In this document: one piece after another, positions 1 to 9,442 of the stretch | How the letters are laid out: every line of letters begins with the position of its first letter | How positions within the stretch are numbered: position 1 is the first letter of the stretch | Origin: Oceanobacillus polygoni | GTDB taxonomy: Bacteria; Bacillota; Bacilli; Bacillales; Amphibacillaceae | DNA: 64,000 nt | NCBI RefSeq assembly: GCF_008304605.1 | Contig: NZ_PIJY01000033.1 | Coordinates: forward strand, 42,779 to 106,778 | Direction of reading: 5' to 3' | The notes under the pieces: model-generated | Databases searched by the model: none | What the model was told of the DNA's origin: nothing | Seen by the model: only the letters and a program-made list of their open reading frames with translations | Made by a program: the position numbers and the translations under genes

Positions 1-156
1 GATAAAATTGTCCTTAAGAAATATAAGCCGAATATGACTTGTCAAATTACGGGTGAAATTTCCGATGATAATCTGTCGTTAGCACATGGTAAGCTTGTAG
101 TTAGCCCTGAAGGCGCACAGGCACTTTTAGATGAGATTCAATCGCGCTTAAAATAG
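1..156 (+). CDS. abrB: AbrB transition-state regulator, C-terminal part (5' end outside window)
   Basis: The frame is open from base 1 and ends at the TAG at 154-156, giving the last 51 residues. They read DKIVLKKYKPNMTCQITGEI and continue to a helical end, matching the AbrB region after the swapped-hairpin DNA-binding domain. AbrB is a DNA-binding repressor of stationary-phase, biofilm and competence genes. Its place beside rsmI, transcribed toward it, is the B. subtilis arrangement. The paralogues Abh and SpoVT are alternatives, but the rsmI neighbourhood favours AbrB. The N-terminal DNA-binding half cannot be judged here. Confidence 0.93.
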   Translation, partial: DKIVLKKYKPNMTCQITGEISDDNLSLAHGKLVVSPEGAQALLDEIQSRLK

Positions 157-202
157 TTGGCGCAAGTCTCCATACACCGAATAAACTAAAACTACAATCA
201 CA

Positions 203-246
203 AAGAGAGCTGACGCTTGCTACTAGCACGTCAACTCTCTTTTTTA
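203..246 (+). terminator. Rho-independent terminator after abrB
   Basis: An AGAGAG-TGACG stem pairs with CGTCA-ACTCTC around a short loop and is followed by six T on the plus strand. It separates abrB from the convergent rsmI operon. Confidence 0.85.
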
Positions 247-329
247 ATTGATGAAATAAAAATTCATCTATTCTAATTACAATTAGGAAATAACCTTACA
301 TTATGGTCTGGCTTTTATCATTCCTTAGC

Positions 330-1205
330 TTAATCAATATGATACGTTTGGTAAACATCACGCTTTGGAATATTTCGATCGACTGCCACTTGCTTGATTG
401 CATCCTTACTCGATAGTTCTTTTTCTTCGATATAATGATTCACATGTGCTACAACAGATAAGTCTTCCCACCATACATCTTCGGCTTCTTCCTCTACAAC
501 AAGACTTGCCCCTTCGACGACGAGCACAAATTCTCCGCGCATCTCCTGATTTTCAGCCCACTCTATTAATTCCTCTGCCCGACCACGAACAAATTCCTCA
601 AATCGTTTCGTCAATTCACGGGCAATCGCGATATTCCGGTTCCCAAGCTGTTCATGAAGTACCTTTAACGTATCCTTTATTCGATATGGAGATTCATAAA
701 ATAACAATGTTGCTTTCAAGCGTTTCAAACGATCCAACTCAGACGCTTTATCCTTTTTCTTCCTTGGTAAAAAACCATAAAAGTAAAATTCGTCAGTTGG
801 TAGGCCAGATCCAATTAACCCACATAATGCGGCATTTGCACCTGGAAGGACGACGACTTTTTGGTCTTGTTCAATCACAGCTTGAACGATTTCATATCCA
901 GGGTCAGAAATCGTCGGCATTCCGGCATCGCTAACAATGGCGATTGTCTCTCCTCGCTTGATTCTTTCCAATAGCTGCTCTTCTCGAGCTATTTTATTAT
1001 GTTCATGATAGCTAATCAAAGGCGTTGAAAGCTCAAAATGATTGAGAAGCTTTTTCGTATTTCTCGTATCCTCTGCTGCAATTAAGCTAACAGATTGCAG
1101 AATATTAAGCGCTCGATAGGTAATATCTTCTAGGTTACCAATTGGTGTTGGAACAACGTATAAAACGCCTGCCTTTTCGTCGTCAAAGCTCTTTTGAATG
1201 TTCAT
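330..1205 (-). CDS. rsmI: 16S rRNA (cytidine1402-2'-O)-methyltransferase
   Basis: The 291-residue protein is of normal RsmI length. It begins with the tetrapyrrole-methylase-fold signature LYVVPTPIGNLEDITYRAL (about residues 15-33), followed by AAEDTRNTKKLL and SDAGMPTISDPGY, which form the SAM and substrate pocket. RsmI methylates the ribose of C1402 in the ribosomal decoding centre. A GGAG lies ten bases before the ATG. Its start overlaps the end of yazA by 23 bases, so the genes are very likely co-transcribed and translationally coupled. Confidence 0.96.
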   Translation of the reverse strand: MNIQKSFDDEKAGVLYVVPTPIGNLEDITYRALNILQSVSLIAAEDTRNTKKLLNHFELSTPLISYHEHNKIAREEQLLERIKRGETIAIVSDAGMPTISDPGYEIVQAVIEQDQKVVVLPGANAALCGLIGSGLPTDEFYFYGFLPRKKKDKASELDRLKRLKATLLFYESPYRIKDTLKVLHEQLGNRNIAIARELTKRFEEFVRGRAEELIEWAENQEMRGEFVLVVEGASLVVEEEAEDVWWEDLSVVAHVNHYIEEKELSSKDAIKQVAVDRNIPKRDVYQTYHID

Positions 1206-1473
1206 CTTGCAACGTCTCCTTTTTCCTTTCTTGAATCAGCAGCATTTTTTCATTTCGGGAAAGCTGTTTAATCCGATATTCCTCTTGCATAGCCGCTTCT
1301 TTCGTCGAAAATCTTTCAACAAATACAACTTGAAACGGACCTCGTCCTCGGGTATATTTTGCACCTTTACCAGATTCATGCATGTTTAAGCGATGCTCTA
1401 AATTATTTGTATATCCCGTATAAAGTGAATCATCCTTGCAGCGAAGCATATAGACGACGTGTTCACATGCCAT
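1183..1473 (-). CDS. yazA: GIY-YIG nuclease-domain protein, YazA/UPF0213 family
   Basis: This is a 96-residue single-domain GIY-YIG protein. The motif appears as [16 protein letters not shown] near the N-terminus, with the conserved Arg in the following helix and Glu in the [16 protein letters not shown] segment. The frame extends further upstream, but AGGAGA sits correctly before the ATG at 1473, giving [10 protein letters not shown], which I take as the start. UPF0213 proteins are widespread in Firmicutes and their substrate is not established. The gene overlaps trmN6 by 11 bases upstream and rsmI by 23 bases downstream. Confidence 0.92.
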   Translation of the reverse strand: MACEHVVYMLRCKDDSLYTGYTNNLEHRLNMHESGKGAKYTRGRGPFQVVFVERFSTKEAAMQEEYRIKQLSRNEKMLLIQERKKETLQDEHSKEL

Positions 1474-2206
1474 AAATAATCTCCTCTGCTTCTTTCGTAT
1501 AGGAATCGTCATCTTCATAAATATATAATGGCGGAAGGATTTTTAAGTCGGCTTTTCCGTCACGAATCCCTTCAACTAAAAGCATGTTTGCTTCCCTTCC
1601 TCGCTTTGGATATACAAGCTGCATACGCTTGGGTTCTAATTTATATTTTCTAAATAGCTCTATGATATCAACAAGCCTCCCAGGCCGATGAACCATGGCG
1701 ACTTTCCCACCTGGTCTAACATGTAATTTACAGGCCTTCACAACATCTTCTAACGTACAATATACCTCATGTCTAGCAATCGTCAAAAATTCATTACGAT
1801 TATACTCTGTACGTGACGGCGTTTTAAAATAAGGCGGATTACACGTGACGACATCAAAGTTACTTTGTCCTAATATCGGCTGCATTTCCTTTAAATCGCC
1901 ATGAAGCATTGTTAGCTGATCAGAAAGATGGTTTAACTCTACATTTCTTTCCGCCATATGAAAAATTCGCTCTTGAATTTCTACACCTGTTATTTCAGCC
2001 TTTGTTCTTTTTGATAAAAGCAATGGAATGACACCATTACCGGTGCATAAATCCAAGACTTTGCCTCTTTTAATTGGCACATAGGCAAAGTGCGCAAGTA
2101 ATACTGCATCCAAGGAAAAGGCAAAAGCTGTTGGGCTTTGGATAATTTGCATATGCTCATCATTTAATAAATAATCCATTCGTTCGTCATTATATAAATT
2201 TACCAT
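1463..2206 (-). CDS. yabB: tRNA1(Val) (adenine37-N6)-methyltransferase, YabB/TrmN6 family
   Basis: The 247-residue class I SAM methyltransferase has motif I as [15 protein letters not shown] and the adenine-N6 catalytic motif as VTCNPPYF (NPPY). The NPPY motif marks an N6-adenine or N-methyl enzyme, and the YabB/TrmN6 family modifies A37 of tRNA1(Val). The frame is open upstream, but AAGGAG precedes the ATG at 2206, giving [15 protein letters not shown] perfect DnaA box (2217-2225) just upstream is probably coincidental. It lies in the yabA-yabB-yazA-rsmI order of B. subtilis. Confidence 0.93.
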   Translation of the reverse strand: MVNLYNDERMDYLLNDEHMQIIQSPTAFAFSLDAVLLAHFAYVPIKRGKVLDLCTGNGVIPLLLSKRTKAEITGVEIQERIFHMAERNVELNHLSDQLTMLHGDLKEMQPILGQSNFDVVTCNPPYFKTPSRTEYNRNEFLTIARHEVYCTLEDVVKACKLHVRPGGKVAMVHRPGRLVDIIELFRKYKLEPKRMQLVYPKRGREANMLLVEGIRDGKADLKILPPLYIYEDDDSYTKEAEEIIYGM

Positions 2207-2292
2207 TGTTAACTCCTTATCCACATTGAAAAGAAAGCTGCCTCGTAGATATATCGAGACAGCAGTGATAGCTTTCATAAAAGAAAGCTTCT

Positions 2293-2640
2293 TTATTTTG
2301 TTTTCTCAAAAAAATCAAGGCAGAAAATGCAGTCTTCATCTCTCCTTGGGCTTCCGAATTCCAGATTACATATATGAAAACCTTCTTCGTATAATCTAGC
2401 GAGATTATCATATCCTTCACCAGGGAAGCTTCCTTTGGAAGTTTTCTTATCAGACGCTTCATCCGTAGCTTCTTTTTGGTGATCGAGATGATTACGCAAA
2501 TTGTGATTCTCTACAGCGAGCCGATGATTTTCCTCGAGCAACTCACTTAACCGCCCCTTTAAATCACCCAACTGTTCATATAACTCACCAATTTGCTTTT
2601 CCATATCAGAAACCTGGTCAAAAATTTCTCTGTTCCTCAC
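2293..2640 (-). CDS. yabA: Replication initiation control protein YabA
   Basis: YabA is a negative regulator of initiation that bridges DnaA and the DnaN clamp. The 115-residue product has an N-terminal leucine-rich coiled coil (about residues 5-55) for tetramerization. Its C-terminal zinc domain keeps the HIC-x-n-C-x2-C pattern ([19 protein letters not shown]). I chose the GTG at 2640 because GAGGTG lies seven bases upstream and [10 protein letters not shown] lines up with B. subtilis MDKKELFD. A second GTG six bases earlier has no room for a ribosome binding site. It sits nine bases or so downstream of ricT. Confidence 0.95.
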   Translation of the reverse strand: MRNREIFDQVSDMEKQIGELYEQLGDLKGRLSELLEENHRLAVENHNLRNHLDHQKEATDEASDKKTSKGSFPGEGYDNLARLYEEGFHICNLEFGSPRRDEDCIFCLDFFEKTK

Positions 2641-2654
2641 GCCCACTCACCTCA

Positions 2655-3479
2655 TCATTCTGTGGCTTGCGCTAAAATTCCTTCGTCTATTAATTCATCT
2701 AAAGTATATTCAACAACGCGTTCCTTTTCCGGAATTTCGATTTGGATGAGTCGCTCAAGTATATTCAGACCAACTACTTTCCCTTTTCCATATGGAGTAA
2801 TAATCGCTTCGCCAATATCCGGCAAGTCACGCTTTGCAGTTTCATATGTGTCATTTTCATATTTTAAACAGCACATGAGTCGACCACATAACCCAGATAT
2901 TTTCGCTGGGTTAAGGGAAAGATTTTGATCCTTCGCCATTTTTATAGATACTGGCTCGAAATCCCCTAAAAACGTTGAACAACAGAGCATTCTGCCACAT
3001 GGACCAATACCACCAAGCATTTTCGCTTCATCCCGCACACCAATTTGGCGGAGTTCAATTCTCGTTTTAAACATGGAAGCCAAGTCCTTCACCAAGTTCC
3101 GGAAGTCAACTCGACCATCTGCTGTGAAATAAAAAATTATTTTATTGCGGTCAAACGTGTATTCTACTTCAACTAGATTCATATCAAGCTTATGTTGTTC
3201 AATCTTATCTGAACAAATATGAAATGCTTTACCCGCTTGTTCTTGATTTTCTAAAACGGTTAGCTTATCTTTCTCGTCAGCGACACGGATTACCTTTTTC
3301 AGTGGAAGGACAACATCTTCCTCATCAACATGTTTATTTGTGATAACGACCTTCCCAAATTCAATCCCTCGTATCGTTTCTACTATAACATAACTATCCA
3401 AGGAAATCGTATCTGTTCCTGGATCAAAATAATATATTTTACCCGCTTTTTTAAAGCGGACACCAATAACCTCAATCAT
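2655..3479 (-). CDS. ricT: RicT (YaaT), PSP1-domain subunit of the RicAFT complex
   Basis: The 274-residue PSP1-family protein carries the cysteine clusters CGRMLCCSTFL and CGRLMCCLKYE, typical of RicT. With RicA and RicF it forms an iron-sulfur-containing complex that helps RNase Y process mRNA and influences Spo0A phosphorylation, competence and biofilm formation. A GAGGTG precedes the ATG, and holB ends six bases upstream. The family, length and position between holB and yabA all agree. Confidence 0.95.
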   Translation of the reverse strand: MIEVIGVRFKKAGKIYYFDPGTDTISLDSYVIVETIRGIEFGKVVITNKHVDEEDVVLPLKKVIRVADEKDKLTVLENQEQAGKAFHICSDKIEQHKLDMNLVEVEYTFDRNKIIFYFTADGRVDFRNLVKDLASMFKTRIELRQIGVRDEAKMLGGIGPCGRMLCCSTFLGDFEPVSIKMAKDQNLSLNPAKISGLCGRLMCCLKYENDTYETAKRDLPDIGEAIITPYGKGKVVGLNILERLIQIEIPEKERVVEYTLDELIDEGILAQATE

Positions 3480-3485
3480 TCCATT

Positions 3486-4475
3486 TCACCTCTGTATTTG
3501 AAGTGCTAGCTGTTCAATCACCAAGGTGGGTTGAACATTTTGCTTCAATTTCCTCTTTGCCTGTAGAACGAAATTCAAGCTATTCACAAGATGTTCCTGG
3601 GAAAAGGACATTGCTGCCTTTTCAACGAGCGGATCATTGGAGGTGAAAAATACCATCATATCTTCATTCCCAATATGGTAATAAAGAATATCCTTAAAAG
3701 CCAGAAGTAATAAATCCAATCCCTGCTCCTGCTCTTGCCGCTCCTTAAAATGGACTACCCAGCGACTGTGAATAAAGAGATAAACGTCTTCAGGCTTTGT
3801 GATAAACATTTCTATTAATTGTACCATTAGTTTTCTAGCTTCTGCAAACCACGCATCTTCGCTCCACCTAAAGGCCTCATCGAAATTATTCGTGAGGGCA
3901 CTAATGAGCACGGCTTGATTTTCCACCATTCCTTGCTCTATTAATCGGTTTTGAAAGGAAGCCGCATGGAGTGGCTTTAAATCAATAACTTGGCAGCGTG
4001 AACGGATGGTTGGAATAATCGATTGACTATTCTCTGTCAGCATAATCGCTGTCGTTTCTTTACTTGGCTCTTCTAAAAACTTCAGAATTCGGTTTGCGGC
4101 ATTTACAGTCAATGTGTCCGCATCCTTAATTACATATACCTTTTGATTGGATTCGAGACCCGAATACGTAAATTCCTTTTGCAAATTACGTACTTGTTCA
4201 ATCTTAATCGATTGTCCATCTGGCTCAATCCAATGCACATCTGGATGATTACGAGAATCAATCCGTTTGCAATTATTACATTCATTACACGGCTCTACGC
4301 CTGATTTATTACGACAGAACAGACCTTTAGCAATCAGTAAAGCAATTGCTCCTTTACCTGTTCCTCGTTCGCCTTGGAGCAAATACGCATGAGAAACCCG
4401 ATCTTTTTTAATGCTATTTGTTATAATACGTGTTGCTAGCGGCTGCACGTCAGCCACTTTAGACCATGTTTTCAT
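3486..4475 (-). CDS. holB: DNA polymerase III delta' subunit
   Basis: HolB is a clamp-loader subunit that works with DnaX and HolA to load the beta clamp. The 329-residue AAA+ protein has a P-loop-like GERGTGKGAIA, a four-cysteine zinc module (CRNKSGVEPCNECNNCKR) and the SRC motif region (IRSRCQVIDL). RFC-type domains II-III occupy the C-terminal half. AAGGA precedes the ATG. It shares the four-cysteine module with dnaX at 9793, but is shorter and lacks domains IV-V. Confidence 0.95.
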   Translation of the reverse strand: MKTWSKVADVQPLATRIITNSIKKDRVSHAYLLQGERGTGKGAIALLIAKGLFCRNKSGVEPCNECNNCKRIDSRNHPDVHWIEPDGQSIKIEQVRNLQKEFTYSGLESNQKVYVIKDADTLTVNAANRILKFLEEPSKETTAIMLTENSQSIIPTIRSRCQVIDLKPLHAASFQNRLIEQGMVENQAVLISALTNNFDEAFRWSEDAWFAEARKLMVQLIEMFITKPEDVYLFIHSRWVVHFKERQEQEQGLDLLLLAFKDILYYHIGNEDMMVFFTSNDPLVEKAAMSFSQEHLVNSLNFVLQAKRKLKQNVQPTLVIEQLALQIQR

Positions 4476-4595
4476 ATGTATCCGTCCTTAAGCTTTTACT
4501 TCTTTAATTAGAAATGAATAATTCCTTGTACTAAAACAACCACGTCGAACCACCCCACAGTTCGGGGCGCAGTCCGTATGTCGCTAACTGGGCGC

Positions 4596-5030
4596 TTACG
4601 TATATATATTAATCAGTAATCCTTTAATTTCTCCGATAAGTGCTAGGATATCTACTGTCTTCTTTTCTTGGTTCATAATTTCTTCTGTCAGCCTAATTAG
4701 CTTTTCATCTACTTGCTTGACGATTGCTAACTTCCTAGTTTGTCCATCTAAGCCGAAATGATGCGATTTCTCCAAGGTATATCCAGAATAAACGGTTTCC
4801 TGTAAAAATCCTTTCACCATTCGTTTAAATGCGGCCAGTTCGCGAAATGACCGATAACGAGCAAGCTTATTTCCTTGCTTTGTAATATTAGTAACAAGCT
4901 GTTGTAATTCCTGCTGCTTTAAACTTTGCGTTTGGGACTGAACCATTTTACTGAAAGCCTGTTTATCTGCACTTGCCTTGCGCGCATACTTCGGCTCTAA
5001 ATTTGCTTGCATTTCGTTTGTTATTTTCAT
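4596..5030 (-). CDS. yaaR: YaaR family protein (DUF327)
   Basis: The 144-residue, lysine- and glutamine-rich, mostly helical protein matches the YaaR/DUF327 family by position between darA and holB and by the RFRELAAFKRMVKGFLQETV-type core (here RSFRELAAFKRMVKGFLQ). No enzymatic motif is visible and the function is unknown to me. The 120 bases downstream, before holB, contain a GC-richer patch (about 4545-4590) with short inverted repeats, possibly a processed or attenuating structure inside the operon. Confidence 0.88.
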   Translation of the reverse strand: MKITNEMQANLEPKYARKASADKQAFSKMVQSQTQSLKQQELQQLVTNITKQGNKLARYRSFRELAAFKRMVKGFLQETVYSGYTLEKSHHFGLDGQTRKLAIVKQVDEKLIRLTEEIMNQEKKTVDILALIGEIKGLLINIYT

Positions 5031-5065
5031 CGGTCCAGCCCCCCTTCTTACTTACTAATTAAAAC

Positions 5066-5410
<345 letters not shown>

Positions 5411-6037
5411 TTATTTTATAAAATTGATAATACGATCGAGCACAGCCCGTTCAACTAAGTCCATGGATTGATCTGCATCAATCGTTTGAATCCGGTTAGG
5501 GAATTTGTCTTTAAGAATTTGATAACCTTCATAAACCATTTCATGGAACCCAAGATTTTCAAGATCCAATCGATTCCTCTCTCTATCTTTATTCGCTGCA
5601 ATACGCTCTAATCCCTTTTTTGGCGTAATATCAAAAAATAAAGTTAAATCTGGCATACAATCCCCAATGACAAATTGATTGATGGATAATACTTCATCAA
5701 TTCCTAATCCACGGGCATACCCTTGATATGCTAAACTACTGTCAATAAAACGATCACAGAGAATAATTTTCCCTTGCTCCAGTGCTGGAAGTACCTTTTC
5801 TACGAGATGCTGTCTTCGTGCTGCAGCATAGAGAAGTGCTTCCGTTCGTTCTTCCATTTCTGTATGATCCGGGTCATGAATAATGTCACGGATTTTTTCA
5901 GAAATTTTGATACCGCCTGGTTCTCGGGTCGTTATGACGTCATAACCCCTATCCGTTAGCCTTGTTGCGATTGCTTGAAGGATGGTTGTTTTTCCCGCAC
6001 CTTCTCCACCCTCAAATGTTATAAAAAAACCACTCAT
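5411..6037 (-). CDS. tmk: Thymidylate kinase
   Basis: Tmk phosphorylates dTMP to dTDP. The 208-residue protein has the P-loop [11 protein letters not shown] at the N-terminus, the DR(Y/F) motif as [13 protein letters not shown], and a lid region with [14 protein letters not shown] precedes the ATG. It is followed closely by darA and preceded by yaaO with a 15-base gap, as in B. subtilis. Confidence 0.97.
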   Translation of the reverse strand: MSGFFITFEGGEGAGKTTILQAIATRLTDRGYDVITTREPGGIKISEKIRDIIHDPDHTEMEERTEALLYAAARRQHLVEKVLPALEQGKIILCDRFIDSSLAYQGYARGLGIDEVLSINQFVIGDCMPDLTLFFDITPKKGLERIAANKDRERNRLDLENLGFHEMVYEGYQILKDKFPNRIQTIDADQSMDLVERAVLDRIINFIK

Positions 6038-6052
6038 GTTATATCTCCTTCA

Positions 6053-7471
6053 TCATTTCCTGTAGATCTTGATGCCTGATTCCCGTTGTTGAATTCGAAC
6101 ACCTTGATTACGAAGCTGTCGGATGGTAGCAAGATGTGCTGCTGTAATGCGCTCACCCTTAAGAATGATCGGAATTCCCGGCGGATAGGCTATGACTGCC
6201 TCTGCTGCTATATGTTCGATACCTTCATCAAAAGGTACACTTCTGTAAGATCTTGCCTGCATTTCTTGATAGGACAAAGCCAACTCCTGAATTGGTTCTG
6301 GAAAAAGCTTTGCTATTTCTATTGTAGCATGATTTGGCCCGTTTTTTAATTGTTCCCCGACGCTTTTTACTATTTTTTGAAGCTGCTTTCTTTTTTCAAA
6401 CGGTGCAAGCCCATGAACAAGCAAAAGTTGATTATGTGATGTAAGTTCTGGATACAAATTTTCTTCTTCGAACAATCGGGCCATATCTTGAATCGAATAC
6501 GATTGTTTCACGTGTAACGTTATTTTTAATGGATCATCCTGTTCCTCTATTGACAGGATATTGCATGCATCGCACCCATCCAATATGCTGCGCACCTTGT
6601 TTACACTTTCCAAGATGCGTTCTATATCGTCGATTTGTAACTGAGCTAAAAAGAAGCGCGCAATATCCAGTGAAGCCATTAATGGATAGGAAGGACTACT
6701 CGACTGGATAATTTGCAAATAATGAGCAATACGCTCCTTTGAAACAAGCTTGGAATTTATATGTAAATAGGAAGCCATTGTCATTGCCGGGGCCATTTTA
6801 TGGGCCGATTGCACAACAACATCTGCTCCAAGTGTTAGGGCAGATGCTGGAAAAGGTTTCCCTAAAGCAAAGTGAACCCCGTGCGCTTCATCGACGAGGA
6901 CTGGAATGTTATACGAATGTGCCAAATCTATCATAGCTTTAATTGGATACGTTCTACCAAAATAATCAGGGTAGGTGAGCACAACCGCCTTTGCGTCTGG
7001 ATGCTTTTGTAACGCCTCTTTTAAGGTAGCTAAACTTGGATTCGTGTAGCGATCTACCGCTTCATCATAATCCGGGGCAATAAATACTGGATTTGCCCCA
7101 CATAGTTCCAAGCCATTCATAACCGATTTATGACAATTACGCTGAACAATGATTTTCTCTCCCGAAGAGCAAGTTGCTAACATCATTGCCAAATTCCCTG
7201 CCGTACTTCCGCCGACAAGAAAAAACGTATGATCCGAACCAAAAAAGTCAGCAGCTAATTTCTCTGCTTCGGCAATGATTTCAGTTGGCGCATGGAGATC
7301 GTCTAATCCATGTAGCTCTGTCATATCTAACTTTAAGATGGAATCAAAATAAGACCTTGCATGTTTAGGGAATATTTCACCATTTTTATGACCTGGTACG
7401 TGGAACGATAGCGGATCTGTGTATGTAAATTGCTGTAATTTTTCAAAGATCGGGATTCGATTGTGATTCAT
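6053..7471 (-). CDS. yaaO: Orn/Lys/Arg decarboxylase-family PLP enzyme (YaaO-like)
   Basis: The 472-residue fold-type I PLP enzyme resembles the short, soluble arginine/lysine decarboxylases of Firmicutes. Visible motifs are FHVPGHKNG near the N-terminus, GGSTAGNLAMMLA, VDEAHGVHFALG and the Schiff-base lysine in VVVQSAHKMAPA. It lacks the N-terminal wing domain of the inducible E. coli enzymes. The substrate (lysine, arginine or ornithine) cannot be told from sequence. In B. subtilis it lies between yaaN and tmk; here xpaC and yaaN are missing and csfB is the upstream neighbour. Confidence 0.9.
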   Translation of the reverse strand: MNHNRIPIFEKLQQFTYTDPLSFHVPGHKNGEIFPKHARSYFDSILKLDMTELHGLDDLHAPTEIIAEAEKLAADFFGSDHTFFLVGGSTAGNLAMMLATCSSGEKIIVQRNCHKSVMNGLELCGANPVFIAPDYDEAVDRYTNPSLATLKEALQKHPDAKAVVLTYPDYFGRTYPIKAMIDLAHSYNIPVLVDEAHGVHFALGKPFPASALTLGADVVVQSAHKMAPAMTMASYLHINSKLVSKERIAHYLQIIQSSSPSYPLMASLDIARFFLAQLQIDDIERILESVNKVRSILDGCDACNILSIEEQDDPLKITLHVKQSYSIQDMARLFEEENLYPELTSHNQLLLVHGLAPFEKRKQLQKIVKSVGEQLKNGPNHATIEIAKLFPEPIQELALSYQEMQARSYRSVPFDEGIEHIAAEAVIAYPPGIPIILKGERITAAHLATIRQLRNQGVRIQQRESGIKIYRK

Positions 7472-7571
7472 CCTTATCCCTCCTCTATCTTCTATTAAAA
7501 GTAAGGTGAATTATAAATGACGTAACAACGACGAAGTGACATCTTTAAGTATACATATTAGTACTAATACG

Positions 7572-7603
7572 AATAGTAAGGTTTTTTTAGGAACCTTACT
7601 ATT
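7572..7603. repeat. Perfect 12-base inverted repeat upstream of yaaO
   Basis: AATAGTAAGGTT and AACCTTACTATT flank an eight-base loop. Neither strand has a convincing T-run after the stem, so it is not an ordinary terminator. It could be an operator or an mRNA leader hairpin for yaaO. Confidence 0.6.
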
Positions 7604-7646
7604 TCAGTAATAAATATAGCATAGCAATTTTATCATTCCCAGATCA

Positions 7647-7680
7647 ACAAAAGAAGCCTTTGCAAGCAAAGACCTCTGAG
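7647..7680 (-). terminator. Probable terminator of csfB
   Basis: On the minus strand a CTTTGC/GCAAAG-centred stem with flanking pairs is followed by TTCTTTT directly after the csfB stop. Confidence 0.65.
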
Positions 7681-7683
7681 TAG

Positions 7684-7881
7684 CTATGAATATAATTTCG
7701 GTTGATTGATATTCTTTAATTTTCGTAAATAATAGTTATACTTTTCTTCTCTTGGCTCCGTATGAATCATATTATACTCGCACTCCGTACAAATGAACAT
7801 CGTGTATAAATGAATTCCTTTCTCCTTATGTTCCTCACAGATACCGCATTGTGAAAGCCCTAATGAATTAGTTTGTTCCAC
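7684..7881 (-). CDS. csfB: Anti-sigma factor CsfB/Gin
   Basis: CsfB is a small zinc-finger anti-sigma factor that inhibits sigma-G (and sigma-E) during sporulation. The 65-residue product shows the pattern CGIC-x-n-GIHLYTMFICTEC and ends NQPKLYS, close to B. subtilis Gin. The start at GTG 7881 has a GGAGG eight bases upstream; the GTG nine bases earlier lies too close to it. The gene follows bofA as in B. subtilis, but xpaC and yaaN, usually next, are absent. Transcription is likely under sigma-F and sigma-G; I did not resolve a promoter. Confidence 0.9.
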   Translation of the reverse strand: MEQTNSLGLSQCGICEEHKEKGIHLYTMFICTECEYNMIHTEPREEKYNYYLRKLKNINQPKLYS

Positions 7882-8035
7882 CTTCCCCACCTCCGTTAAA
7901 AACTAGTATCTCCCAATCTAACGAAAACTATACGGGAAAACTTTGAAACTTTTAGGTTTAGGAATGTGTGCCAATGCTTTAAGCAAATATGTTAATTGCA
8001 GATAGGGATGTTTTTATACGTTCCTTTCTACAACA

Positions 8036-8090
8036 AAAAATAATCCAACTACTTGGTATGCATCATCCAAGCGGGGATTATTTTTGTTTC
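8036..8090 (-). terminator. Terminator after bofA
   Basis: On the minus strand AATAATCC with an inner CTTGG stem pairs to CCAAG and GGATTATT, followed by TTTTTG. It isolates bofA from csfB. Confidence 0.75.
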
Positions 8091-8112
8091 CACTATGAAA
8101 AATATGATCTAA

Positions 8113-8376
8113 CTAAACAATAAACAGCTGAATTGCCACCAAGGACGCCAATCCAAATAACCCCAAAAATCCAGATATGACAGCGGTAAAGAGATTAATT
8201 GGAATGTGCAGTCCAAACATCCCCCCAAATACATTAAAGAAAAATAAAAACAGAACCCCAATTCCAAGCTTTACTGTAGCCTGTCCAATGAATTTCATTG
8301 GTTTAACAGGAGCGCCAACGAATAATAAAATGATAATTAGTCCAACAATGACCGAAATAACAATTACAGAACTCAA
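8113..8376 (-). CDS. bofA: Pro-sigma-K processing regulator BofA
   Basis: BofA inhibits the SpoIVFB intramembrane protease in the forespore outer membrane, holding back pro-sigma-K processing. The 87-residue protein is almost wholly hydrophobic, with a first membrane helix (about residues 4-23) and further hydrophobic segments, including the conserved LGIGVLFLFFFNVFGG and NLFTAVISGFLGL parts near the C-terminus. Length and neighbourhood (yaaL upstream, csfB downstream) match the family. Confidence 0.93.
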   Translation of the reverse strand: MSSVIVISVIVGLIIILLFVGAPVKPMKFIGQATVKLGIGVLFLFFFNVFGGMFGLHIPINLFTAVISGFLGLFGLASLVAIQLFIV

Positions 8377-8469
8377 TTGAAATCAACCCTCTTCCTCAAC
8401 CTCTTTATTAGTAAAATATGCAGATATTCTATAAAAAAGAACTAAAGAAGACGGGAAAGAAACGATATA

Positions 8470-8512
8470 TAAAAAGACAAGGCCGTTTAAACTCCCACCT
8501 TGTCTTTTCGTA
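8470..8512 (-). terminator. Terminator after yaaL
   Basis: AAAAGACAAGG pairs with CCTTGTCTTTT, followed by more T and A on the minus strand. It ends the dnaX-ebfC-recR-yaaL transcript. Confidence 0.85.
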
Positions 8513-8522
8513 TCTATGAACT

Positions 8523-8738
8523 CTAGTAAACTCGCATTGCACTGACATTACGCTTTCTCGCTTCACGTAGAAGAAATAAATACTTTGCCCGAGCAATTGC
8601 TTCTTGCTGAAGTCCATTGAGCGAAGGCTCCATACTTTGTTTTACAATAGACTCGATCTGCTTCCATTCTTGTTCTACTTGAATAATTGTACCAAGCAGT
8701 TCGTTGTCGACATCTGTTCTCTTTATTTTTTTCCCCAT
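8523..8738 (-). CDS. yaaL: YaaL family protein (DUF2508)
   Basis: The 71-residue protein ends with a helical segment LFLLREARKRNVSAMRVY that is typical of YaaL. AGGTG six bases before the ATG at 8738 decides the start (MGKKIKRTDVD). It is co-directional with recR and 16 bases after it. The function of DUF2508 is unknown; the conserved link with recR suggests only co-expression. Confidence 0.88.
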   Translation of the reverse strand: MGKKIKRTDVDNELLGTIIQVEQEWKQIESIVKQSMEPSLNGLQQEAIARAKYLFLLREARKRNVSAMRVY

Positions 8739-8754
8739 GCACTTCACCTAACTT

Positions 8755-9351
8755 CTATAAATCTCTTCTACCCTCTAAAGCCTTCGATAATGTCACTTCA
8801 TCTGCATATTCTAAATCGCCGCCAACAGGTAAACCATGTGCGATTCGAGTCGTGCGAATACCTGATGGTTTAACAAGGCGCGAAATATACATTGCAGTTG
8901 CTTCCCCTTCGATGTTTGGGTTCGTTGCTAGGATGATTTCCTTTACTTCCTCATCCTTCAATCGATTGATTAAATCAGGGACATTAATATCTTCTGGTCC
9001 AATTCCATCCATTGGTGAAATTGCGCCATGAAGAACATGGTATTTTCCGTGGAATTCCTTCATTTTTTCCATTGCGATGACATCCTTTGGATCTTGAACG
9101 ACACAAATAATCGAATTATCCCGTGACGTATCCGAACATATCGCGCATGGGTCCCGGTCGGTAATATGTCCACAAATGGTACAATGGGAAAGTTCTCTTT
9201 TGGCATTCACTAATGCATTTGCAAAGTTAAGCACATCATCATCTTTCATATTCAAAACAAAAAATGCCAGACGGACAGCTGTTTTTGGTCCAATGCCCGG
9301 CAATTTTGTAAAACTGTCAATTAACTTCGATATTGGTTCTGGATAATACAT
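8755..9351 (-). CDS. recR: Recombination protein RecR
   Basis: RecR acts with RecF and RecO to load RecA at gapped DNA. The 198-residue protein has the helix-hairpin-helix ([15 protein letters not shown]), a C4 zinc finger ([18 protein letters not shown]) and a Toprim domain ([19 protein letters not shown]). AGGAGG precedes the ATG. It lies in the dnaX-ebfC-recR cluster; recF is in the same window at 41407. Confidence 0.97.
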   Translation of the reverse strand: MYYPEPISKLIDSFTKLPGIGPKTAVRLAFFVLNMKDDDVLNFANALVNAKRELSHCTICGHITDRDPCAICSDTSRDNSIICVVQDPKDVIAMEKMKEFHGKYHVLHGAISPMDGIGPEDINVPDLINRLKDEEVKEIILATNPNIEGEATAMYISRLVKPSGIRTTRIAHGLPVGGDLEYADEVTLSKALEGRRDL

Positions 9352-9377
9352 TAAGCCTGCCTCCTAAACGAAAACAT

Positions 9378-9404
9378 AAGCACCCGCTTCAAACCGGGTG
9401 CTTA
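9378..9404 (-). terminator. Hairpin between ebfC and recR
   Basis: AAGCACCCG pairs perfectly with CGGGTGCTT. The T-rich tail on the minus strand (ATGTTTTC) is weak, so it may be a partial terminator or a processing/stabilising hairpin inside the operon. Confidence 0.6.
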
Positions 9405-9442
9405 TACTTGGCATGGTGATCCCCTGCCGTTTTGTCCTTCAA

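Noticed and set aside
398..934. Long open frame opposite rsmI
   Set aside because: It is antisense to a complete, recognisable rsmI with a good ribosome binding site, and has no family features of its own.
2217..2225. Single perfect DnaA box between yabB and yabA
   Set aside because: One 9-base match is expected by chance at about this frequency and it has no companion boxes.
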